This document shows positions 14,611-20,750 of a stretch of DNA of 20,750 nt, piece after piece; the first letter of the stretch is position 1; every line of letters begins with the position of its first letter. The notes below the pieces were generated by a model. That model searched no databases, was not told the DNA's origin, and saw nothing but the letters and a program-made list of their open reading frames with translations. A program made the position numbers and the translations under genes. The stretch comes from an uncultured Oscillospiraceae bacterium (GTDB lineage Bacteria; Bacillota; Clostridia; Oscillospirales; Oscillospiraceae): assembly GCA_934668605.1 (NCBI GenBank), contig CAKUNY010000014.1, forward strand, positions 1 through 20,750, given 5' to 3'.

Positions 14611-15885
14611 TTATAGAATCTTTCGGCCGGAGACGAATTTCGCCGCGATATTGCGCTCGTCTGCCAGATACACCATGCGCTCGAGCCGCGCGCGCGGAGA
14701 AAGCGGCTGCGGGTGCTCCAGGCTCTCATCGTCCAGCACGACCGCGTCGAGCTCGAAGCCATCGAGGAACGAGCCGACCTTGCCGAAGAACTGGCCGCCG
14801 CCCATCGTGGCAAGATAGAACGCGCGTTCAAAGCTCAGCGGCTTCACGTTCTGATCGAGAAGCCTCCACCGGAGCTTAGACGCCTGAATGGCGTGCATCA
14901 TGGCTTTTAACATGCTCTCATGGCTGCCGCCCGCAACGTCGGTCGCCAGACCCACATGCAGGCCTCTGTCAAGAAACTGATTGACCGGCGCGACGCCGGA
15001 GGCAAGGTTCATGTTCGATTCCGGCGAGTGCGCAATGTAGACGCCCCTTTTCAGCATCAGCTCCTGCTCAGCCTCGCCCGAATGCACGCAGTGCGCCATG
15101 ATGCAGGGGTACGAGCCGCCGAACATGCCGAACTGGTCATACGCGTCGCCGTAGAACTTAGACCTTGGGCAGAGCTCCCGCACCCAGTCAATTTCGCCGA
15201 GATTTTCGGACAGGTGGCTTTGCACCGGCAGATCGTATTTTGTGCGCAGACGGGAAAGGGCATACATGAGATCGTCCGTACACGACGGAATGAAGCGCGG
15301 CGTTAAAATCGGCTTCGTGCGCGTAAAGCGCTCGCGCGACTGCAAGACCCAGCTTTCCGTGTCCCGGATGGCCTGATTCGTCGAAATCTCGCGAAGATAG
15401 GCCGGGCAGTTGCGGTTCATGTTGACCTTGCCGACGTAGGTGTCCAGTCCCGCGTCCTCCAATTTCTGCATGAGAAGAAGCGTCGCGGGAAGATGGAGCG
15501 TCGCGAAAATGCACGCGCGCGTGGTCATGCTGCGCGTGAGTCTTGCTACAAAGCTCTCATAGGCCGTTTCGGCATAGGAAAGGTCTTCGTATTTTGCCTC
15601 CTCGGGGAAGGTATAGGTATTCAGCCAGTCCAAGAGCTCCAAATCCATGCCGAGGCCGCGGAAGGAAAACTGCGGCGCATGCAGATGCAGATCCGTCATG
15701 CCGGGGATGATGAGCTTTCCCGTGTAGTCGAGCACGTCGAGGTTTTTGAAGCGCTCAGGCTTCTGCCGGAACACGCCCGCCGCCTTGCCGTTTCGGCAGA
15801 GGAGCCAGCCGTCGTCTAATATTTCAATGGTATCGGGGCTGCTGCTGTATAAAAGTGTTCCTCGCAGGAAGAACGGTTCGTGCAT
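14611..15885 (-). CDS. guaD: Guanine deaminase
   Basis: A 424-residue metal-dependent deaminase, guanine + water to xanthine + ammonia, in purine salvage and catabolism. The zinc site begins with PGMTDLHLHAPQFSFRGLG (about 61-79, His at 67 and 69). Guanine-deaminase-specific blocks are LDWLNTYTFPEEAKY, VGKVNMNRNCP, TPRFIPSCTDDLM and HLSENLGEIDWV (His about 224). Further ligands lie in MAHCVHSGE and LATDVAGG (Asp about 316). These closely match the GuaD/cypin type of the amidohydrolase superfamily rather than the small CDA-fold enzyme of Bacillus. The start is ATG at 15885 with AGAGGG upstream; a TTG six codons earlier lies within the ribosome site. It is divergent from a nucleoside-type ABC importer, which supports a role in using imported purines. 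Confidence 0.93.
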   Translation of the reverse strand: MHEPFFLRGTLLYSSSPDTIEILDDGWLLCRNGKAAGVFRQKPERFKNLDVLDYTGKLIIPGMTDLHLHAPQFSFRGLGMDLELLDWLNTYTFPEEAKYEDLSYAETAYESFVARLTRSMTTRACIFATLHLPATLLLMQKLEDAGLDTYVGKVNMNRNCPAYLREISTNQAIRDTESWVLQSRERFTRTKPILTPRFIPSCTDDLMYALSRLRTKYDLPVQSHLSENLGEIDWVRELCPRSKFYGDAYDQFGMFGGSYPCIMAHCVHSGEAEQELMLKRGVYIAHSPESNMNLASGVAPVNQFLDRGLHVGLATDVAGGSHESMLKAMMHAIQASKLRWRLLDQNVKPLSFERAFYLATMGGGQFFGKVGSFLDGFELDAVVLDDESLEHPQPLSPRARLERMVYLADERNIAAKFVSGRKIL

Positions 15886-15952
15886 GAATAATCCCTCTTT
15901 CAAAGCCCCGCGCAGCCATTGCCAGCCGCACGGACATCGTCGTTACGCGTCT

Positions 15953-15981
15953 ATCATATCATGTTTCCCGCCCGTTTTCCA
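15953..15981 (-). promoter_or_regulatory. Promoter of guaD
   Basis: On the minus strand, TGGAAA (15981-15976), a 17-base spacer and TATGAT (15958-15953), about 68 bases before the start codon. The -10 is good and the -35 fair. Confidence 0.65.
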
Positions 15982-16052
15982 CGCCGGTCTTTCGTCAAAC
16001 TTCACGAAATCCGCCCCTATCGCTTGCGCAAAAGGGAGAGCGGCGCAAAAAG

Positions 16053-16067
16053 CTAAAAATTATTTAG
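16053..16067. promoter_or_regulatory. Imperfect palindrome, upstream copy
   Basis: CTAAAAATTATTTAG, preceded by a run of A. A close relative lies at 16169-16183. Both sit in the 474-base guaD/BMP intergenic region, which holds the two promoters but no gene and no recognised purine riboswitch. Candidate operator for a shared regulator. Confidence 0.35.
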
Positions 16068-16168
16068 TTTCGTTGTGAAAGGCGTACAGCGTCGTCGAAT
16101 GAAGCCACGTCAACTTGGACAATTTGAACAGCCCGTTTGCGTGCAGAATTTACAAGAACCCGAAAAAA

Positions 16169-16183
16169 CTAAAAATTTGTTAG
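16169..16183. promoter_or_regulatory. Imperfect palindrome, downstream copy
   Basis: CTAAAAATTTGTTAG, preceded by a run of A, matching the copy at 16053-16067 at 13 of 15 positions. The copies are 116 bases apart. This one is about 60 bases before the -35 of the transporter promoter. Confidence 0.35.
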
Positions 16184-16243
16184 GTCAACATGGCCGAATT
16201 CCCGTAAAACCGTACAAAAGCTAATTATTTTTTTGAAAGGGGA

Positions 16244-16272
16244 TTGCATTCTTTGCATAAATCATGTAAAAT
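16244..16272 (+). promoter_or_regulatory. Promoter of the BMP lipoprotein gene
   Basis: TTGCAT, a 17-base spacer and TAAAAT (16267-16272). The expected transcript starts near 16279, with a leader of about 80 bases. No purine-riboswitch core was recognised in the leader. Confidence 0.75.
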
Positions 16273-16359
16273 AGAGGCACTTGAACGGCATGCAAAAAAG
16301 TTTTTCTGCTTTGCGTGAACGTCAATGCATCCACAAAATATTTAGGAGGAATCGCTGAA

Positions 16360-17646
16360 ATGAAAAAGATCATTGCCCTGCTTCTGGCGCTGGTTATGGT
16401 TTTTGCGCTGGTAGCCTGTGCGGCTAAGTCCGAGGCTCCCGCCGAGGAAACCAAGACCGAAACCGCTGCCACCGAAACCGCAACCGAGGAAAAGACCGAG
16501 GAAGCGACCGAAGAGCCCGCCGCCGAGACGGCTGCTCCCGCTGACTTCAAGGTTGGCTTCATCATGCTCCATGATGAAAACTCCACCTACGACCTGAACT
16601 TCATCAACGGCGCAAAGGAAGCCGCTGAGGCTCTGGGCGTGGAATACGTCATCAAGACGAACGTTCCCGAAGGTCAGGAATGCTACGACGCCGCTGCTGA
16701 TCTGGCTGACGCCGGCTGCAACATCGTCTTCGCCGACTCCTTCGGCCATGAGGACTACATGATCCAGGCCGCCAAGGAATTCCCGGATGTCCAGTTCTGC
16801 CACTCCACCGGCACGAAGGCGCACACCGAGAACCTCGCCAACTATCATAACGCGTTCGCTTCCATCTACGAAGGCCGTTACCTCGCCGGTATCGTTGCAG
16901 GCATGAAGCTCAACGAGATGATCGAGGCTGGTCAGTTCACTGCGGAAGAGGCCAAGATCGGCTACGTCGGCGCTTTCACCTACGCCGAGGTTATCTCCGG
17001 CTACACCTCCTTCTTCCTGGGCGCTCGCTCCGTCTGCCCGACCGCCACGATGGAAGTCACCTTCACCGGCAGCTGGTACGACGAGACCGCTGAGAAGGAA
17101 GGCGCACAGAAGCTCATCAACAACGGCTGCAAGCTCATCAGCCAGCATGCTGACTCCATGGGCGCTCCGACCGCCTGCGAGACTGCCGGTGTCCCCGACG
17201 TTTCCTACAACGGCTCGACCAAGGCTGCCTGCCCGAACACCTACCTCGTTTCTTCCCGTATCGACTGGGCTCCGTACTACAAGTACGCCATCACCGCTGC
17301 GATGAACGGCGAAGCGATCGACGCTGACTGGACCGGCACCCTTGCCACCGGCTCCGTCGTTCTGACCGAGCTCAACGAGAACGTTGTTGCCGCCGGCACC
17401 GCCGAGGCTGTTGAGGCCGCAAAGGCTGAGCTCGAGGCCGGTACCCGCCATGTCTACGACGTGACCACCTTCACCGTTGACGGCGAGCAGCTCACCTCTT
17501 CGATGGCTGACGTTGACACCGATCCCGACTACACGCCCGACACCGAGGCGATCGTGGACGGCTACTTCTCAGAGTCCACCTTCCGTTCGGCTCCGTACTT
17601 CCAGCTGAACATCGACGGCATCACGCTGCTCGACACCGCATTCTAA
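16360..17646 (+). CDS. BMP-family lipoprotein, nucleoside-binding protein of ABC importer
   Basis: A 428-residue solute-binding lipoprotein of the Bmp/PnrA family, whose members bind purine nucleosides. It has a signal peptide with lipobox LVAC (C20 lipidated) and an acidic Ala/Glu/Thr-rich tether (about 21-61). The binding domain starts at FKVGFIMLHDENSTYDLNF. Family marks include NIVFADSFGHEDYM, YEGRYLAGIVAGM, IGYVGAFTYAEVISGYTSF and HADSMGAP. The start is set by AGGAGGAA before 16360; upstream in-frame codons lack a ribosome site. Codons such as GCT, GTT and GGC appear richer in expressed-gene choices than in neighbours. Downstream come its ATPase and permeases, after a hairpin and a second promoter, so the binding protein can be made in excess. 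Nucleoside specificity is inferred from the family and from neighbouring guaD. Confidence 0.92.
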   Translation: MKKIIALLLALVMVFALVACAAKSEAPAEETKTETAATETATEEKTEEATEEPAAETAAPADFKVGFIMLHDENSTYDLNFINGAKEAAEALGVEYVIKTNVPEGQECYDAAADLADAGCNIVFADSFGHEDYMIQAAKEFPDVQFCHSTGTKAHTENLANYHNAFASIYEGRYLAGIVAGMKLNEMIEAGQFTAEEAKIGYVGAFTYAEVISGYTSFFLGARSVCPTATMEVTFTGSWYDETAEKEGAQKLINNGCKLISQHADSMGAPTACETAGVPDVSYNGSTKAACPNTYLVSSRIDWAPYYKYAITAAMNGEAIDADWTGTLATGSVVLTELNENVVAAGTAEAVEAAKAELEAGTRHVYDVTTFTVDGEQLTSSMADVDTDPDYTPDTEAIVDGYFSESTFRSAPYFQLNIDGITLLDTAF

Positions 17647-17665
17647 TTAAACTTCTTGCAATCCA

Positions 17666-17693
17666 AATCGGGCTGCCTTCGGGCAGCCCGATT
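17666..17693 (+). terminator. UUCG-tetraloop hairpin after the BMP gene
   Basis: A perfect 12-bp stem (17666-17677 with 17682-17693) closed by the very stable C(TTCG)G loop, 19 bases after the stop codon. What follows is GTCTATT, a poor T-tract, so read-through is likely. It could both trim downstream expression and protect the BMP message. Confidence 0.7.
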
Positions 17694-17707
17694 GTCTATT
17701 GGAAAAC

Positions 17708-17747
17708 ATGACAAATTTTTTGATGAACTTAAAAAATTTTTGGTCAT
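17708..17747. promoter_or_regulatory. AT-rich inverted repeat before the internal promoter
   Basis: Arms at 17708-17721 and 17731-17747 pair as ATGAC..AAATTTTTT with AAAAAATTT..GTCAT, with small bulges. It ends 4 bases before the -35 at 17752. It may be an operator, an UP-like AT element or a weak terminator. Confidence 0.4.
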
Positions 17748-17751
17748 ATTA

Positions 17752-17780
17752 TTTACATTTTGCGTTTGGTATGGTAGAAT
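17752..17780 (+). promoter_or_regulatory. Internal promoter of the ATPase/permease genes
   Basis: TTTACA (17752-17757), a 17-base spacer and TAGAAT (17775-17780), each five of six matches. The leader of about 55 bases holds a small GGGAG/CTCCC hairpin (17802-17806 with 17816-17820). Confidence 0.8.
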
Positions 17781-17840
17781 ACATGTGTACTTACAATAAA
17801 CGGGAGATGATTTTCCTCCCACAAAGAAAGGGTGACCGCC

Positions 17841-19379
17841 TTGGGATCTGAATGCGCAGTTAGGATGGAGAATATTACAAAGCGGTTTGGTAAGGTAACG
17901 GCAAACAATGCCGTTAACCTGGAGCTGCACGAGGGCGAGATCCTGTCTTTGCTCGGCGAAAACGGCAGCGGCAAAACGACGCTGATGAACATGCTCTCCG
18001 GCATCTACTTCCCCGATGAGGGACAAATCTACATTCACGGACAGCCCGTAACCATCGGCTCTCCGAAGGACGCCTTTGCCCACGGCATCGGCATGATCCA
18101 CCAGCACTTCAAGCTCGTCGATGTCTTCACCGCCACGGAAAACATCATCCTCGGTCTGGACGAGCCCGGCCGGATGAACATTCCCGAGGCGACCCGGAAG
18201 GTCAAGGAGATCTGTGACAAATACGGCTTCGACATCGACCCCAACCAGAAAATTTACGACATGTCCGTCTCGCAGAAGCAGACGGTTGAGATTGTCAAGG
18301 TGCTCTATCGCGGCGCGGATATCCTCATCCTCGACGAGCCGACCGCGGTTCTGACCCCGCAGGAAACGGACAAGCTCTTCCAGATCATGCGCAACATGAA
18401 GGCAGACGGCAAGTCGCTCATCATCATCACGCACAAGCTCCACGAGGTGCTCGATGTCTCCGACCGTGTCGCGGTTCTGAGAAAGGGCGAGTATATCGGA
18501 GACGTTCTCACCAAGGACGCCGACCAGCAGTCTCTGACCGACATGATGGTCGGCCACGCGGTCGCGCTGAACATCGACCGTCCGGAGCCCGTGAACGTAG
18601 AGCCGAGACTGGTCATCGAAGGCCTCACCGCCTACGATGAGCTTGGCGTCAAGCGGCTCGACGACGTGTCGTTTACGATCAATTCCGGCGAAGTCCTCGG
18701 CATCGCGGGCATCGCAGGCAGCGGCCAGAGAGAGCTTCTTGAGTCCATCGCGGGTCTTTACCCCGTGGCCGAAGGCTCCGTCAAGTATTACGCCCCCGGC
18801 GAGAGCACGCCGAAGGAGCTCGTGGGCTTAGACCCCATGAACATCCGCAAAAACGGCATTGCCATGTCGTTCGTCCCCGAAGACCGTCTGGGCATGGGTC
18901 TGGTCGGCTCGATGGGCATGACGGGCAACATGATGCTCCGTTCGTGGCGCAAGGGCGCAAGCATCTTCCTGAACCGCAAGGACCCCGAGGAGCTCGCGAA
19001 CCGCATCTGGAATGAGCTCGGCGTCGTCACGCCCAGCACGAACTTCCCCGTCCGCCGCATGTCCGGCGGCAACGTGCAGAAGGTTCTGGTCGGCCGTGAG
19101 ATCGCGCAGTCCCCTGCCGTTCTGATGACCGCCTACGCCGTGCGCGGCCTCGATATCAACACATCCTATACCATTTATAATCTGCTGACCGAGCAGAAGA
19201 TGCGCGGCGTCGCCGTTGTGTATGTCGGCGAAGACCTCGACGTTCTTCTCGAGCTGTGCGACCGGATCGTTGTTCTGTGCGGCGGTCAGGTTTCCGGCGT
19301 GGTCGACGCGAGAACTACCGACAAGCGTCAGATCGGCAGCCTCATGACCCTCGTGAGAGGAGGAAAAGTCGATGCATAA
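17841..19379 (+). CDS. Nucleoside-type ABC importer ATPase (two fused ABC domains)
   Basis: A 512-residue ATPase with two nucleotide-binding domains, like RbsA/MglA and the NupO-type nucleoside transporters. Domain 1 is complete in motifs: Walker A GENGSGKT (about 39-46), a divergent signature MSVSQKQTVEIVK (about 141-153) and Walker B ILILDEPTAVLTPQE. Domain 2 has a degenerate P-loop GIAGSGQREL (about 290-299), a good signature MSGGNVQKVLVGREIA (about 407-422) and a changed Walker B/D-loop MTAYAVRGLDI, where relatives have QPTRGLD. The start is TTG at 17841, with AAAGGG 8 bases upstream. A GTG at 17832 lies inside that ribosome site, and ATG at 17865 has none at the right distance. The 3' end overlaps the next gene by 8 bases. 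It energises uptake with the BMP protein and two permeases. Confidence 0.92.
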   Translation: MGSECAVRMENITKRFGKVTANNAVNLELHEGEILSLLGENGSGKTTLMNMLSGIYFPDEGQIYIHGQPVTIGSPKDAFAHGIGMIHQHFKLVDVFTATENIILGLDEPGRMNIPEATRKVKEICDKYGFDIDPNQKIYDMSVSQKQTVEIVKVLYRGADILILDEPTAVLTPQETDKLFQIMRNMKADGKSLIIITHKLHEVLDVSDRVAVLRKGEYIGDVLTKDADQQSLTDMMVGHAVALNIDRPEPVNVEPRLVIEGLTAYDELGVKRLDDVSFTINSGEVLGIAGIAGSGQRELLESIAGLYPVAEGSVKYYAPGESTPKELVGLDPMNIRKNGIAMSFVPEDRLGMGLVGSMGMTGNMMLRSWRKGASIFLNRKDPEELANRIWNELGVVTPSTNFPVRRMSGGNVQKVLVGREIAQSPAVLMTAYAVRGLDINTSYTIYNLLTEQKMRGVAVVYVGEDLDVLLELCDRIVVLCGGQVSGVVDARTTDKRQIGSLMTLVRGGKVDA

Positions 19380-20460
19380 ACAGTCCCTCTTCCATATCTC
19401 CAAGCGCGACGCGCTTCCCTGGTACCAGCGGGTGCTCATCCGCGGCGGCGCAATCATCCTGGCGCTCATCGTCTGCGCGCTCGTCACGATGCTCCTCACG
19501 GGCGAAAACCCCATCAGCATCTACGGCACCATCTTCTACGGCGCGTTCGGTACCGCCCGTAAATCCTGGGTCACGTTCCAGAACCTCGCCGTTCTGCTCG
19601 GCATCTCCCTCGCCGTTACCCCCGCGTTTAAAATGCGCTTCTGGAACATCGGCGCGGAGGGTCAGGTGCTCATCGGCTGTCTTGCGACCGCGGCATGTAT
19701 GATCTGCCTCGGTGACAAGCTCCCGAACGTCGTTCTGATCCTCGTCATGCTCGCCGCGGCTCTGGCTGCGGGCGCTCTGTGGGGCTTCCTGCCGTCTTTC
19801 TTCAAGGCGAAGTGGAACACCAACGAGACGCTTTTCACCCTCATGATGAACTACATCGCGACCCAGCTCGCCGCGTTCTTCATCATCATCTGGGAAGTGC
19901 CGAAGGGCGCGGGCAAGATCGGCATCATCAACCAGAACTCCGAGGCCGGCTGGCTTCCCGTCCTCGGCGGCAAGCAGTATCTGCTGACCATTCTGGTCGT
20001 TGCGGTCATGACCATCCTCATGTATGTGTATCTCACCTACAGCAAGCACGGCTATGAGATCGCCGTCGTCGGCGAGAGCCAGCGCACCGCAAGTTACGCG
20101 GGCATCAAGGTCGAGCGCGTCATCATCCGCACGATGGTGCTCTCCGGCGCGGTCTGCGGCCTGATGGGTCTTCTCCTGACGGCAGGCACCGACCACACCC
20201 TCACCACCACCATCGTCGGCGGACGCGGCTTCACGGCGGTCATGGTTTCGTGGCTTGCGAAGTTCAACCCCATCGTCATGGTCTTTACGAGCCTTCTTCT
20301 CGTCGTCCTCAGCCGAGGCGCGAGCGAAATTTCCAGCGTATTCTCCCTCAACCATTCCTTCGCCGACATTCTGACCGGTATCATCCTGTTCTTCATCATC
20401 GGCAGCGAGTTCTTCCTTACTTATAAGGTCAGTCTGCGCACGAGCAAAAAGGAGGCGTAA
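19372..20460 (+). CDS. Nucleoside-type ABC permease, first subunit
   Basis: A 362-residue inner-membrane permease of the BPD_transp_2 family, NupP-like. Marks are KMRFWNIGAEGQVLIG (about 85-100) and the coupling region WNTNETLFTLMMNYIA (about 147-162), both typical of the first of the two permeases in nucleoside importers. SQRTASYAGIKVERV is the cytoplasmic loop that likely contacts the ATPase. About eight membrane segments are visible. The start ATG overlaps the ATPase stop (ATGCATAA), with AGAGGAGG upstream, so translation is coupled. It pairs with the next gene product. Confidence 0.92.
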   Translation: MHKQSLFHISKRDALPWYQRVLIRGGAIILALIVCALVTMLLTGENPISIYGTIFYGAFGTARKSWVTFQNLAVLLGISLAVTPAFKMRFWNIGAEGQVLIGCLATAACMICLGDKLPNVVLILVMLAAALAAGALWGFLPSFFKAKWNTNETLFTLMMNYIATQLAAFFIIIWEVPKGAGKIGIINQNSEAGWLPVLGGKQYLLTILVVAVMTILMYVYLTYSKHGYEIAVVGESQRTASYAGIKVERVIIRTMVLSGAVCGLMGLLLTAGTDHTLTTTIVGGRGFTAVMVSWLAKFNPIVMVFTSLLLVVLSRGASEISSVFSLNHSFADILTGIILFFIIGSEFFLTYKVSLRTSKKEA

Positions 20461-20463
20461 GAG

Positions 20464-20750
20464 ATGTTTGATTTTGCTTCGTTCCTTCCGCGCGCCGTCA
20501 TGCAGGGCATTCCCCTTCTCTACGGCAGCACCGGTGAGATTCTCACCGAAAAATCCGGCAACCTGAACCTCGGTATCCCGGGCGTCATGTATGTCGGCGG
20601 TATCTGCGGCGTAATTGGCGCGTTCTTCTATGAGCAGGCCGTCCCCGCCGCCGAAATGAGCGCGCTGGCAGCCATCGGCATTCCGATGCTGTGCTCGCTG
20701 GCAGGCTCTTTGCTCATGGGTCTTATCTACTGCCTGCTGACGGTCACGCT
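20464..20750 (+). CDS. Nucleoside-type ABC permease, second subunit (3' partial)
   Basis: It starts 3 bases after the previous stop, with AAAGGAGG upstream, and runs off the window after 95 full codons. GIPLLYGSTGEILTEKSGNL followed by NLGIPGVMYVGGICGV matches the opening of NupQ-like permeases, the second membrane subunit of BMP-type nucleoside importers. Two membrane segments are visible so far. It completes the lipoprotein, ATPase and permease set. Confidence 0.9.
   Translation, partial: MFDFASFLPRAVMQGIPLLYGSTGEILTEKSGNLNLGIPGVMYVGGICGVIGAFFYEQAVPAAEMSALAAIGIPMLCSLAGSLLMGLIYCLLTVT

Noticed and set aside
16273..16359. Purine riboswitch in the leader of the nucleoside importer
   Set aside because: Looked for because of function; the roughly 80-base leader shows no three-way-junction arms or conserved loop core.
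16342..17451. Minus-strand open frame opposite the BMP lipoprotein gene
   Set aside because: Repetitive Gly/Val/Leu composition mirroring the plus-strand codons; no start signals and no recognisable domain.
19342..20355. Minus-strand open frame opposite the first nucleoside permease
   Set aside because: Asp/Glu/His/Arg-rich antisense product of hydrophobic codons, a well-known artefact.

Overview
The window is a GC-rich stretch of bacterial chromosome, probably from a gut-type Clostridia member (Bacillota, Oscillospirales-like). That placement is inferred from GGAGG-type ribosome sites with sigma-A promoters, a short Firmicutes-type phosphoglucose isomerase, a ROK glucokinase, a DUF4914 protein, an SLH surface protein with YDG/MBG-type repeats, a BMP-type lipoprotein and a CotH kinase. 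No RNA gene, CRISPR array, insertion sequence or phage gene was seen.

Layout. 1-601 is the 3' end of an ABC exporter gene. 584-763 is a non-coding run of consecutive hairpins, followed by a terminator. 831-2711 (-) is a single-gene unit encoding a large P-loop, PEP-carboxykinase-like protein of the DUF4914 family, with a near-consensus promoter. 2998-4892 (-) encodes an OmpR-type response regulator and its sensor kinase, with overlapping reading frames. Divergent from it, 5084-8430 (+) is a three-gene operon: a VTC/polyphosphate-polymerase-like tunnel enzyme, a DUF4956 membrane protein and a secreted, membrane-anchored CotH-family kinase. Two near-identical 14-bp boxes in opposite orientation lie in the divergent intergenic region, so the two-component system probably controls both directions.

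8541-9437 (-) is a ribose-type sugar ABC permease and 9379-11112 (+) is an SLH surface protein. Both lack their 5' ends and meet head-to-head at about 9.40 kb. This is the one place where the window looks rearranged or chimeric.

11318-14445 (-) is an operon of a metal-dependent amidohydrolase, ROK glucokinase (glcK) and glucose-6-phosphate isomerase (pgi), with a good promoter at 14498-14526. It channels glucose into glycolysis. 14611-15885 (-) is guanine deaminase (guaD). Divergent from it, 16360-20750 (+) is a nucleoside-type ABC importer: BMP lipoprotein, double ATPase and two permeases, the last cut by the window edge. Together these suggest uptake of purine nucleosides or bases and their salvage or catabolism. 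A hairpin and a second promoter separate the lipoprotein gene from the rest of the transporter.

The most interesting module is the two-component system with the VTC, DUF4956 and CotH genes. It combines a predicted phosphate-polymer or nucleotide enzyme, a membrane protein and an extracytoplasmic kinase, and its joint function is, to my knowledge, not established.
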